DNA of 64,000 nt from Marisa cornuarietis (GCA_004794655.1 SMMW01000046.1:3923501-3987500), one strand, 5' to 3'; positions 11,804 to 22,300 are shown, counted from the stretch's first letter. The notes: generated by a model not told the origin, from the letters alone. Numbers and translations are program-made.

Positions 11804-13252
11804 TTGATTTTGTTTGGATATGCAGAGTCCAGCAGTGAAGAAGGCAGCAGTGATGATGAGGGCGACCTTCCCCAAGTTCATGGCATGTGGCTGCCCATCA
11901 TTGGGGAAGACCCTGGACCACAGCCAGTTGCCTTCACTGCTGCTCCAGGGCCCAAACACCCTCCACCCAGTGATGCCCATCCTGTTGACTACCTCATCCT
12001 ATTTTTCACGTCTGCCCTTGTAGACCGGATTGTGGCTGATACCAACCGGTACGCAGAGAAGTGGATTCGTGACCATGGGGACTACCTCTGGGACAAGCCC
12101 AATTCTTTGGTACACCAATGGCTCAAGAAGGGAGAACTGTCGCTGGAAGAGTTTAGGGCGTTTCTGGGTGTTTCCCTGAACGTGGGTCTCATCAAGAAAC
12201 CCACCATCGCCATATACTGGGATTCCGTATATTCCAGTCAGTCCACCCCATGGTTCCTGACACATTTCTCACGCGACCGTTTCAAGTTGTTGTTGAAGTT
12301 CCTTCACTTCAACAACAATGATCTACAGCCACCTTCTGGACACCCCGACCATGCGCTCTTTAAAATTCAGCCCCTCGTTGACCATTTTACGAGGGCTTTC
12401 CTTCACCAGTACCACCCTGGGAGGGACGTTTCTATAGATGAGAGCATGGTTGGGTACAAGGGCAAGACGCCCCATCTACGGCAGTACTTGCCATTGAAGA
12501 GCCACGCCAGATTTGACATTAAACTTTGGTGCGTATGTGACAGTGTGAATGGGTATACAAGGGGAAGGATCCTGAGCCAGTGCAGCGAGGTCAGCCGCAT
12601 GGAACAACATGCACTTGTCATGAGGCTGCTGAGGGAATGCAATTTTTTGCATCGGGGCCAACACCTGGGAGTGGACAATTACTTCAGCAGCCCTGACCTG
12701 TTTCTGGAGCTTTATGCTCTTGGTTCCACTGCAACTGGAACGGTCAGGACCCACAGAAAGGGCCTTTCAAAGTCTGCCTTGAATCAGCGACTGAAAAACA
12801 AAGAAGTCACTGAACGCCGCAAGGGGCCTCTCCTCTGCGTTGCCTACAAAGATGGCTCTAAGAAACCTATCCTGCTCAGCACAGCTATATCAGCTGGCTT
12901 CCAGCCTGTCAGAAACAGGAGGGGGGAGCAGGGGCAGAAGCCAAAAGTTGTTGTACGCTACAACGAGTCGATGGGAGGAGTAGACCTTAGTGATGCCAGG
13001 TTGTACACCTACTTGGCAGAACGCCGCACCATGAAGTGGACCTTGAAGGTGGCATTCTCCCTGTTTGGCAGGGCTGTTCTCAACAGCTACATTATTTATG
13101 AGCAGCACACCACCGATAGGCCCAAGTTGACCAGGCACCTGTTCATGGTTCAAGTTGTAGAGGCGTTGGTTGGGAACTACTTCCCACCTAAGGTTGTCAG
13201 GCATCGGCGTACAGCTGCAGCAATCATGGCTGCCAGACAAAGCACGTCTTGA
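11804..13252 (+). CDS. piggyBac transposase (PGBD4-like), C-terminus disrupted
   Basis: The 482-residue frame carries a DDE_Tnp_1_7 type transposase core. The catalytic aspartates seen in piggyBac enzymes are all present: D212 in DVSIDESMVGYKGK, D291 in GVDNYFSS, and D394 with D397 in GGVDLSD. Spacings of 79 and 103 residues fit the family. An acidic serine tract opens the frame and is followed by the helical segment leading into the core. The enzyme excises and inserts DNA at TTAA in the nucleus. The frame ends at a TGA (13250-13252) just before the cysteine-rich domain that binds the transposon ends. Remains of that domain (YECSTCDVGLCPACFSGYH) lie at 13322-13378 in another frame. The starting ATG is uncertain because an upstream exon may exist. 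Recent but probably inactive. Confidence 0.93.
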   Translation: MILFGYAESSSEEGSSDDEGDLPQVHGMWLPIIGEDPGPQPVAFTAAPGPKHPPPSDAHPVDYLILFFTSALVDRIVADTNRYAEKWIRDHGDYLWDKPNSLVHQWLKKGELSLEEFRAFLGVSLNVGLIKKPTIAIYWDSVYSSQSTPWFLTHFSRDRFKLLLKFLHFNNNDLQPPSGHPDHALFKIQPLVDHFTRAFLHQYHPGRDVSIDESMVGYKGKTPHLRQYLPLKSHARFDIKLWCVCDSVNGYTRGRILSQCSEVSRMEQHALVMRLLRECNFLHRGQHLGVDNYFSSPDLFLELYALGSTATGTVRTHRKGLSKSALNQRLKNKEVTERRKGPLLCVAYKDGSKKPILLSTAISAGFQPVRNRRGEQGQKPKVVVRYNESMGGVDLSDARLYTYLAERRTMKWTLKVAFSLFGRAVLNSYIIYEQHTTDRPKLTRHLFMVQVVEALVGNYFPPKVVRHRRTAAAIMAARQSTS

Positions 13253-13386
13253 AGTTGCCCCAGCTGTGGTTCCCCAAGTACCAGCTGTTGGAGGCAAGAC
13301 ACAACAAACGTGTCCGATCCACATACGAGTGCTCTACTTGTGATGTAGGATTGTGCCCAGCCTGCTTTTCAGGCTACCATAGCTGA
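13253..13386 (+). pseudogene. Out-of-frame remnant of the transposase cysteine-rich domain
   Basis: Directly after the TGA the original frame reads SCPSCG, which fits the first cysteine pair of a piggyBac C-terminal domain. The rest of the domain (YECSTCDVGLCPACF, then GYHS and a stop at 13384-13386) is in a different frame. So at least one indel between about 13260 and 13320, besides the TGA, separates the core from its DNA-binding tail. These differences could be true mutations or assembly errors. Confidence 0.65.
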
Positions 13387-14590
13387 ACTGCACCTTACTT
13401 CAGCATATTGTAAATAAATTTCTGTATGTTTTTTTACTATAATAATAATAATAATAATAGTGAAGATTTTTATAGCGCATATTCACACTCATAGAGAGCA
13501 TGCTCTTAGCGCTTAAAAAGAGGAAGAGACGTGGACTAAGTAGACACAGAACAAAGGGACGAAAGAAAACGACAGTACTGACGAAACAGAAAACAAAAGG
13601 CATCAAGTAACAGGAACAGAAAAATATAGTGATTCTGCGAGAAAGATGGGTAAAGTAGCAAGAGGGATAATATCTCATGATAATATGTATTGTGTGAATG
13701 TGGTCTGCATGTGAACTGAATTTTCTTGGACTATTGCTGGCACCAGAGCAAAGGTAGAGAATTGTCATTACCTTTGTTGCAAAGTTCAAGCATTTTCCTT
13801 TCCAAAACTATAGTTTTCTTGGTCTAATGTTTACCTGAGGGCAGCAATAATAAAAACAAACTTCACCCCCTATCGTGTTTAATTGCAAGCCATTGCCTTT
13901 GTAATACGTATATTTATATGTAGTGCTATATGATGTAGGATTGTGCTCTAGCTGCTTTGTCAGTTACCACAGCTGAACTGCACCTTGTATAAACATGCTG
14001 TGTGAATAGTTTTCTTTGTGTTTTGGACAAGTAACAGTAACATGTGGACATGGACAGGATTTTTAAAGTGAAAGTTTATTTTTTGTGAATGTTTTGAGCA
14101 TGTGAACTGTGAATTTTCTTGGATTATTGTTGGCACCAGAGTGAAGATAGCTGATATTATGTTTATTGCAAAGTTCAAGTGTTTTCCTTTCTAAAACGTA
14201 TTGGTTGCTTATTCTAATGTGTTCCTGAGGCCAGCAATGATGAAAACAAACATAACCCCTATCGTATTTGTTCATATCAATTTATATGTATTGCTTTATT
14301 ATGTAAAAATTGTGCCTTGGTAGTTGTGTCAGGTACCATAGCTGAACTGCATCTTGTCTACACATGCACTGTAAATAGTATTTTGTGTGTTTTGGACAAA
14401 TAACAGTAAAATTTGAACTTACACAGCAGTTTAAAAGTGAAAGTTTATTTTTTGTGAATGTTGTGAGCATGTGAACTGTGAATGTTCTTGGATTATTGCT
14501 GGCACCAGAGTGAAGATAGACAGCTGACATTATTTTTATTGCAAAGTTCAAGCTTTTTCCTTTCTAAACATATAGGTTTCTTGATCTAGA
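13330..14590 (+). repeat. Three tandem copies of the transposase 3' end
   Basis: The end of the cysteine-rich domain and the sequence after it occur three times: near 13341-13800, 13933-14190 and 14299-14560. Shared marks are GATGTAGGATTGTG, TACCAYAGCTGAACTGCA, a GAGCATGTGAACTG segment, TTGCTGGCACCAGAG and TTGCAAAGTTCAAG. Copies 2 and 3 lie about 366 bp apart. Copy 1 is about 230 bp longer because of an inserted AAT-repeat and GCGC-type repeat (13441-13680). Copies 2 and 3 have lost coding potential. Confidence 0.8.
13441..13680 (+). repeat. Microsatellite-headed repeat inserted in the transposon tail
   Basis: Six to seven AAT units are followed by TTTTTATAGCGCATATTCAC and AGCATGCTCTTAGCGCTT. 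The block is absent from the two other copies of the surrounding tandem repeat, so it is an insertion that postdates the duplication. The GCGC pair resembles the head of the repeat at 5140. Confidence 0.55.
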
Positions 14591-14921
14591 TCTAAATTTA
14601 AAAAATCAATAAAACAAAACAAACTAGACCCCGTTTTGCCATCACCGCTTCTAATTTTAAGCCTTGATTCTTATTTTTGTTAAGCCTTGATTCTTAAACG
14701 TCGTTTTTGTTTTATCAAGGCCTAAGAGGGTTAAGTGACAGCAAAAGATGGACCAGTAGCAGTGATGTATAATGAGCTATATTTAGCAGGGAAAGCTGGG
14801 TACCTTAATTTATAGGTGTTAGATAAAAGAAAGTGCACTTCTGCTTGTTACGTTTATGCGACTTGCAGTGTACGTGGCAGTTTTCATTAGCTTGGTTGGC
14901 GTCTGTTGTGTAAAAAAATCT

Positions 14922-15031
14922 TTGCCACATGCAGAGAAAGAATAGCGTGCCCGAGACGAGAACTGAACCCAGGACAGCCAACCTTCACTGTATTGGTGAC
15001 AGGCGCTAACCGTTGCGCCACCGGACCGCCT
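14922..15031 (-). repeat. tRNA-derived SINE, family S1 (5' half)
   Basis: On the minus strand it starts AGGCGGTCCGGTGGCGCAAC with a box A-like GGCGCAACGGTTAGCGCC, then a box B-like GGGTTCAGTTCTCGTC and GGGCACGCTATTCTTTCTC. It matches 19204-19380 and 51967-52145. The copy stops after GCATGTGGCA, so the 3' half is missing. Confidence 0.8.
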
Positions 15032-15181
15032 CGCGATCGCTCTATGACATCATAGACAACTCCACTCGGCAAATACACATCAAAAACATGAGGCCATGTT
15101 TCGAGGCTTCTGATTGGTTGATCTTTGACCTTGTCCCATATGCAAATGAGCCAGCCTCGTTCGGTACAGACCTCATCCAGT

Positions 15182-15512
15182 CGCTAGAGAAATCTCTGTA
15201 CCTAGAGAAAATGTCTCTGTAGCTAGAGAAAGCTTTCTCTAATTACAGAGAGGTTTCTCTAAGTATAGAAAGCTTTCTGTAGCTACAGAATGGAATTGTG
15301 TATATAGAATGAATTGGCTAGCAACTTCTAATGAAATAATTTGGTTTCACCGAGTTTTTTTCTCTCTAGCTAGAGAATGCATTCTGTAGTTACATAGCGC
15401 ATTCTGTACGTACAGAACTCATTCTCTACTTATAGAATGTATTCTGTAGTTACAGAACTCATGCTCCAGCTAGAGAGAGAGAGAGTAAATTCCCCTCTTG
15501 GCGCCCCATTGC
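15182..15512 (+). repeat. Array of short palindromes, copy 1
   Basis: About a dozen degenerate units of roughly 20-24 bases, each nearly its own reverse complement (for example TCTGTAGCTACAGAATG and CTAGAGAAAGCTTTCTCT). They flank a unique core with GAATTGGCTAGCAACTTCT and CACCGAGTTTTTTTCTCTC. After the last unit comes AATTCCCCTCTTGGCGCCCC. The same architecture recurs at 17184-17503 in the same orientation. A transcript would fold into serial hairpins. Confidence 0.75.
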
Positions 15513-16136
15513 CGCGGGCGGACGAACCTGTGCACAAGCGCCCACGTGACCAGCTGGGCTGCTCAGGTTCCGCAGAGGGGAATTGTGTGTTGCAGGACAG
15601 ACGGGAGAAAGAAGGGGGGTTAGAACTGGAGCGCCGCACAGGACAAGCGGGCCACAGTGTGACTATGAACACTCGTTGAACCTATCCCCCCCCCCTCCGA
15701 GAGCTACGTTGCAATGTGTGCGGGCGTTGTGTCCCGTGCTTTTTTGTTCGCTCCCCTCCCCCATTTTGTGTGAGTGTAGGGGTGTCCCTCCCCTTGCGTG
15801 GGGCAGGTTTCATTTTTTGTTTTTGGCGTGTGTGCGTGGGCACGCACAGGGTTTTATATAGTTTTATCTGTTTCTTTTTATTTGTTTTTTTTTCCTTCTT
15901 ACTGTTTGTAATAAATTTGTTGTTCGTACCGTTCCCTTGTCTTTGTTTTGGTCTGCGCTCATCAGAGGTTCGATAGGCACGTCCTGTTCCACCCCTGGCC
16001 GAGCGAGTGACTGTGTGAGCGTGGCGGCTGAGTGGCTGCGTTTGTGCGTTCCGGACGCCGGAGGTGTGACCGCGATGAGCTCTTGCCGTTTGGCTTCTTT
16101 CAGTAGGGCAAGGTCCTGCTTGTCGCACTGAAAGAT
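15513..16136. other. GC-rich segment with a terminal-repeat-like end
   Basis: GC-rich sequence with C and CT runs leads to a T-rich stretch and TGTAATAAATTTGTTG, a polyadenylation-like signal, at about 15907. The shape resembles a promoter-plus-poly(A) long terminal repeat, but I found no second copy and no TG...CA ends. The overlapping frames on both strands are compositional. Confidence 0.25.
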
Positions 16137-17035
16137 TCACTGCGACAAGCACCCCATGAACATCTTGTTCAGGAAGTGAGAATCTGTGATGCAGCCTTCA
16201 GCAATGCATCGCGTAAAATGCCACACATCCACCCAAATGTGCAGATCTATCCAGTCTGCAAACAAGGCTTTTGTCGTCTGTGAACAGCAATCCCTGTCAA
16301 CATATAACAGCTCAGGTGGGTTAATGCATGCAGAGGAATACCTGGATACCAGACCCCTGGTCATGGCCTCCAAGGCACAGCCCTTCTTATACGTCAGCAT
16401 GCTCATCAGGACCTGCCCATATTCATTGCCCACATTGGTGCACCACTCTGCAGTCCCTGTAGCTTGTCCAGCCAGCTGAACCAACAATAACAACCCTTGA
16501 GTTGTGACTGTACCACCACTGCAACAACACAAGCTCATGACATATAATCTTCCATAATGCAAGTCTTGCAAACGGTAGATTGAAGAACAATTTCCTTACG
16601 TACCTTTTTGGTGGAGCATTTTCAAGACCCAACTAAAGGTGGAAGTGATGGACGCTTTGAGCTCTGCTCTTTCCATCACATCTTGCACATACACTGCCTG
16701 TATCCACTTGTAATTTGGAACAGAGGGCAGGCCATTTCAGGTGGGTCAGGAAAAGCGGTCCTCTTCAACAATCCACGTGCTCCAGCCTTCATAAATGTGC
16801 TGCAATCAGTGAAGTAGCGAGCACATTTTTTCAGCCACACCTCATGGTGCTGCTCGGCCAATCATCTGGACAGTTGGAAATGTCGTGAGATAAATCATTT
16901 ATATCGGTACCACACTAATTCTAAAGTTTGGTCAAAAGGGACTTCGATAAACTTAGCTCCCTGGCTGTCAGTGCTGCAGAACTGTATCCGTAAGTCTCTC
17001 TTCCCGCACAGATGGCAAAAACAGTTTCCCATAAT
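16137..17035 (-). pseudogene. Decayed transposase-like gene (DUF6729-type family)
   Basis: On the minus strand several frames read like one broken protein. The N-terminal part near 17030-16920 has FCHLCGKRDLRIQF, a possible zinc-binding CxxC. The middle (16861-16676) has EVWLKKCARYFTDC and a proline-rich stretch. The last 144 codons (16571-16137) include CTNVGNEYGQVL, LLYVDRDCC, and LHIWVDVWHF leading to SDSHF-type residues. This order resembles proteins annotated with a DUF6729 zinc domain in fish and invertebrates, which look transposon-derived, with YVDRDCC and a second Asp as possible catalytic positions. I recall that family only generally. Frameshifts between the parts mark it as dead. 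It lies between the two palindrome arrays. Confidence 0.5.
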
Positions 17036-17122
17036 ACACATTCACAGTTCAGGTATATGTATATATATATATAGTCCAATGCTCACGATGTTCACACCAA
17101 CATAAACAGTTCAGTATACACT

Positions 17123-17503
17123 CAGGGCCGGCTCTAGACGCCTATAGGGCCTCCGAATGCTGGGGGTTTCCGTATACATTTCAAGTCAGAAGTTATAGAT
17201 TGCAATTTATAAATATAGATTTCAAATGTATAGCTAGAATGCATTCTATAGCTAAAGAATTGAAATGTATATATAAAGTGAATTGGATAGCAACTTCTGA
17301 GTATAATATAAATGAAACACTTCGGTTTTTACCGAGTTTTTCTCTCTCAATAATGTATAATTATACATTGCAATCTATAGCTATAGAATGCAATCTATAA
17401 GTATAGAATGAATTGTATAAATATAAAATGCAATCTATAAGTATAAAATGCAATGTATAGCTAGAAATAGCAAATTTGAGAAAATTCCCCTCTTGGCGCC
17501 CCA
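17123..17503 (+). repeat. Array of short palindromes, copy 2, with hAT-like head
   Basis: It begins CAGGGCCGGCTCTAGACGCC, like a hAT-type terminus, and then carries the same design as 15182-15512. Palindromic units such as TCTATAGCTATAGAATG surround a core with GAATTGGATAGCAACTTCTG and TTACCGAGTTTTTCTCTCTC, and the array ends at AATTCCCCTCTTGGCGCCCC. The units are AT-richer than in copy 1, while the core and the end are strongly conserved. Confidence 0.7.
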
Positions 17504-18117
17504 TAGGGGGCCTCGCACAAGACAAAAAAATTTTTTTAGAGAAAAAATTGCGAAACTTGGATCAAATCTCAAACATAGGTAGCACTCTAGTAGTGTACTG
17601 TGTGTTTTTTTTTTTAATTTTGTAGAGGGTAGAGGTCGAATGGTTCACATGACTGTCCCTTTCTCATGCCGGCTTCCTACATAAAAGCCAGCCTTGACAT
17701 GTCCCGCCTATTGTTACATCAACGGTTACGAAGTCTCCTGACCCACTGGGGAAGCCCATGACCAGACAATTGTACTCCTAGGACCCTCATGCACGTACAC
17801 GCACACACTCGCATACGTATAAACGGTCATCACACACGTACACACCTGCGCACGTATATACACGCGTTCGACATTCCCACACAATCGTCGCACGCCTATA
17901 CGCGTGTGCATGCACAAACACACACACACACACACACACGCTCTCAAACACTTTCTCCTTTATGAAGTCTGGCCTTGGACCCGGGTGGTGGATGGTGGGT
18001 TATGCCGCCACGGGGTCAGGGACAGGTCGAAGCTGTGGTAACCAGACCATGGGGAAAAGAAAGGGATGGTTTCTGGAAAGTTCGACCGGGAAGTGATAAA
18101 TAAGTGTAGTTTTCAAG
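17504..18117. other. Intergenic DNA with CA-rich tract
   Basis: No gene is recognised. ACGTACAC-type and AC dinucleotide repeats occupy about 17785-17940. The minus-strand cysteine-rich frame over them is a product of the CA repeats. Confidence 0.5.
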
Positions 18118-18118
18118 T

Positions 18119-18340
18119 TGTCGGGGTAGTGTAGTGGTTAAAACACTCGCTTGTCACCACTGCAGTGAGCGGCTCAGGGTTCAGATCTCGTCTCGGGACA
18201 CTCTCTGTATGTGACACCTGTTCGCAGGGTTGGGCGGCGGGGGTTTTCTCCGGGTACTCCGGTTTCCTCCCCCCTCCCCCCCCATAGTGCGAAATCACCG
18301 CAAGGTGGAAGCACTTTTCAACTAAATAAACAACAACAAC
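18119..18340 (+). repeat. tRNA-derived SINE, family S2
   Basis: A tRNA-like head GTAGTGTAGTGGTTAAAACA (box A region) and GGTTCAGATCTCGTCTCGGG (box B region) lead into GGGTTTTCTCCGGGTACTCC, TTTCCTCCC and an AACAACAACAAC tail. A short repeat of its middle (GTATCTCGTCTCGGGAAACT) follows at 18350. It differs from family S1 after box B. Confidence 0.7.
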
Positions 18341-19203
18341 ATTGTCCGGGTATCTCGTCTCGGGAAACTCTCTGTATGATGGAGTGGGTGTTGGATGTTA
18401 AATACCTCACCATCATTCTGTTACAAACGCTATTTGAATTTTAGTTATTTGTTGATTTAGATATAGATACATTTTTTAATAAATTGTGTAATTTTATTTT
18501 TTCGGTGTTTATTTTTCTATTTCATTTGGGGCCACCAAATTTTCTCTCGCAGAGGCCAAGAAGTTTCTCCCTCCGCGTGGCGTGTCTCCAGTCCTCCTTT
18601 GAAGTTGACCAATTCAGGGAAACTGGTAGACATTAAAATTTTTCCCACGGCCATCTTGTTTCAAGTCGGCGGGCCGCGGGTCACTGGTCAAGATTTATGG
18701 CCACCCGCCTTGACCGTCCTTTCAGGCTATTACGGTGGCGGTGGTAACTTGACCAGTGGACTGTTGGTGGTTCCCACAAATTTAACTAAAAATAGAAAAG
18801 ACGTTTTCTACAGTAGCCACCCACCCACACACACACAAATACATCTGCTTATATTGACACACTCCAACACGAGGCTGGCGACGACGGCTGTATCTATGAC
18901 TTTCTTCAGGTTTTAGATTTTTTATTAACCACCAGCAGCAGCAGTAGCAGCAGCAGGCGTGATAGAGAGTTTGAGATCCACGACGTGTAGGGAGACGTGT
19001 TCGGCAACGAGAACGGTGAGCCTCTAAGCCTACCCGTTTTGAGAAAGCGATTGGTTGGCTTTTGTGGATGTGATGATGTAGGGCGCAAATTCCCGTGACG
19101 CTACAGGTTGCCGTTCACGCACGCGTCGCACGAGCACTGAATCTCAAACTCTCTATTACCACTTACTCCAACCATCTTTCTCTTTCTGTGTGTGTGTGTG
19201 TTG
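18341..19203. other. Intergenic DNA
   Basis: No gene is recognised. There is a short CAG-type tract near 18933-18957 and a GT tract near 19187-19201 just before a SINE. Confidence 0.45.
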
Positions 19204-19380
19204 GGCAGTCCGGTGGCGCAACGGTTAGCGCCTGTAACCGAAACAGTGAAAGTTGGCTGTCCTGGGTTTAGCTTTCGTCTCGGGAACACCGTTCTTTCTC
19301 TGCATGTGGCATCTGTTTACAGGGCTGGCAGTCTTGCTGTGATATAGCCTTAGTTGCTGGCTGGGCGTAAACACCAATCC
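19204..19380 (+). repeat. tRNA-derived SINE, family S1 (full length)
   Basis: It starts GGCAGTCCGGTGGCGCAACG with the box A region. A box B-like GGGTTTAGCTTTCGTCTCGG follows, then TTCTTTCTCTGCATGTGGCA, TTTACAGGGCTGGCAG, GATATAGCCTTAGTTGCTGG and GGCGTAAACACCAA. This is the most complete copy. A GT tract precedes it. Confidence 0.85.
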
Positions 19381-22300
19381 CCAGTCAGTTTGTGTGTGTG
19401 AAAGAAAGCGGGAGGGAGTAAATAATATAGAGGCACATAGTAAATAAACTAGAAGGGAGGATGAGCTGTCAACTGCAGCAAGCAGCAATACTTTATCCCT
19501 CGTGGATCAAATCTCTTTTTACTTTACTGTTACCACGTATGCCAGTAAATAAACTGAATAAGCTTGACACAAATACAAGGGGCGAAATCAATCCCACAAC
19601 AAAGAATTTGTGAGCTACCTCCTCTGTAACTTTCGCTGGGAGATGAGGGCAACGTGGAGTCGGTTTACCGACGTTTCGTTTATGTTGTTAAATATTGTGA
19701 TTATTATCTAGTAACAACCACATTTGTATAGCTCTACCTTTGATCCGTATTATTCTTTCTCAATTTTCTGGTTAACAAGCCAAATATACTTTATTTTCAG
19801 TCAGACCCATTCAACATCTGCCACTACTTGTACGCATTGGGATTAAACGTATAAAATCTCACGTGTAAACATATATCTGTTCATTGCTGAATGGCCATGG
19901 AGTGACCCTCGTCAGAAGAATGAAGGCCCGAAGTGAGCTTAACGGGGGCGGAGACGTTTCAAACAAATGATTGTAACTAACGGGAAGCGACGCGAGCGAA
20001 CAGCAGCCTGCAGATTGCGTCATTGCTGGAGGCGCGGCCGGCCGCCCATACACAAGTGTACACTTCTCGCCAGCCCTCAGCGCTACCAAAGGGTTTATAA
20101 CTTATTTACACACATTTACGTGATTAGACTGGTCACAGCTCACGTGATTCAGCAGGTCGTTGACTCTTGGTAGATAAGGACTATTTTTAGCTGACGCATA
20201 TGTTTCCAATATTATTTTTTGATAGCGCACTATAAATTACAGATTATTGTCGTTGTTGTTTCAAATTGTCGTCTTATGATTTTAATACTTTATAAGGAAA
20301 ATTGCTATCATTGGATAATTTATTTTCGTTTTTAATCTAATATTATATATATAGAGAGAGAGAGAGTGGCGGGACATTGACATCATACGACCTAGTGACC
20401 CCTGTCACTGTGACCGAGTGATCGCCAGCTGTTCTTTACGACCCGTTCAAATCCCGGGCGAATTTACCCTACTGAATGTTGAGGCATAACCAGATGATCA
20501 AGAAACAGCCGTAGCCGGTCAAAATACTAATGTTAAAACGAATGAATCTCCTGGATACACAGAGCTACCTCAAGTCAGTCAAGTGCTTTCTTTGTCGCAC
20601 GTGCAGCATAGCACGATCGAGTGCTGACATCGGTTTCAATAGAAAAGGTCAAGGTTTGATTACCCTGTGAACTGAATGGCAGTCAGCTGTAAATGGCTCA
20701 CCGTATCTATAGCATAAAGGAACCTTAAACCGGAACTGCTGTGAAGTCGAGCAAATTTCATGGCAGATGTATCGTAGATAAGCTCTTTAGTTGACCCCTC
20801 TGTGCGAAGATTATTGCATATATAGACAAGTGAGACGGTATCGTATTTTTGAGCATTTAAAAACTGTTTTCACAAGATCTTTTCACGGAATATACTTGGT
20901 GCATATTCTGTGGAACTTGCGGCCCTTTGCTCCTCGAGGAGTAACAAGGAATGATGAATGAATATTCTGTGGAACAATCTACATAAATTGATGGCTTCTT
21001 GCTGGCACGGTCGACACAGCTTACTAAAATGTCCCTATGCTGTCACAATTGTATTCCGTTTGCATAGTTACTGCTAGCTAGTGACACTAACTCAAAGAAT
21101 ATAGTCAATGCCTTTAAGACGTTTTCTTTATATGTAGGTTGGTCAGAATATTGGTCATACAGTGTATATACATCACCTGTATGTGGCTGTTATATAAAAG
21201 CAACAACAGTCGACTAAAGACATCTCTCACTCCATGAACTTTTTAATTAATGGAATGACAATTCATTTTGTCTACTTTGTTGAAAAAAGCATAACATATT
21301 TTACAGAAAGGATATTAACAAATTAAACATAAAAAGATTTACAGAGCGAATAATGCAATACTCTAGTGATTTTACTGACAGCAAGGTCTAATACCAGTAA
21401 GTTTAATTTCTGTCGATGACTAGTAAGCAAAACTAGAGAAATAATTGAGGCATCCAGACATTTTAAAAGACTATGCATGGTAACAAAAAAATTAAAATAA
21501 GTAGGTAACGGATCGATCACGCGGTCATCTTTGTCAGTGCATTCATTGACAAAAAAAAGTTAATTAATCCTTCATTCCTTTACCATGCTCACAACCTATC
21601 ATTTTTATTCGCCTTTAACTACGATAACAGTTTATTATTTATAGTTTATTACCAATATCTTTACCAATACCAGTATCTTTATTACCGAACTATAAGTGAA
21701 CATATGGGTGGCTCATAGAATGGGGTTGACGTCACGACTTTTTGTGTAGGTGAAAATGAGAAGAAAGACGGATTACCGTTGTGTAATAAAGTCCTTCACC
21801 TTAGCTGGGATCGTGCAGACATTCAGGCACTGATATGTAATATTGAGTGTTGTTCTCTTTTGACTTCATTTTAACTAAAGGCAGGCTTGAAATTTAACAT
21901 TTAACATTCATAACACCCTGTGAATGTACGTTGCCAGCACCTGGTCTGTGGTTGGCATGGCAGAAGATTTAATATTTCACCTCATAGCAATTGTTTTACC
22001 CACCGTACTTGAAACCTTTTAGCTAATTGTTTCGTGTCAGCTTCTCATTTTGTTTCATAATTAAGTACTTTGAATTAGATGTTAGATTGTTTAAAAATTA
22101 AAAGCAACATACAGATTTGATCAGTACTTCAAATTTGCATACGACATAAACAGTATAGTTGTTGGAAGACTTTAATTATTAAAATGCACTTGTGAACATT
22201 TTAAAAGATTCATATTTTTGCGATGACTCAAGGTTGATCACTCAATAACCTTGCTAAGTATTCGCGTGTATTTCTCGATACAAGACTAAGCTCAGATTCA

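Larger units (their letters stand above)
10851..14734 (+). mobile_element. piggyBac DNA transposon, nearly complete
   Basis: The element is bounded by TTAA at 10851-10854 and 14731-14734, the target site that piggyBac elements duplicate. Next to each TTAA the ends are inverted copies: CCCTCTTAG on the left and CTAAGAGGG on the right. A hairpin-forming GAGCCTATTTTTAGGCTC lies just inside the left end, and TTAAGCCTTGATTCTT occurs twice just inside the right end. The interior holds a transposase frame with intact catalytic residues and repeated 3' sequence. The length of about 3.9 kb exceeds that of compact piggyBac elements, partly through an insertion at 13441-13680 and duplication of the tail. 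Its left edge abuts repeat R1 copy C. Confidence 0.9.

Noticed and set aside
12403..13324. Minus-strand frames of 88-144 codons across the transposase
   Set aside because: They are shadows of the piggyBac coding strand and have no recognisable motif.
15182..15512. microRNA cluster
   Set aside because: The hairpin arms are only about 8-10 bases, far shorter than microRNA precursors.
15513..15960. Solo long terminal repeat
   Set aside because: A poly(A)-like signal is present but there is no second copy, no TG...CA ends and no duplication.
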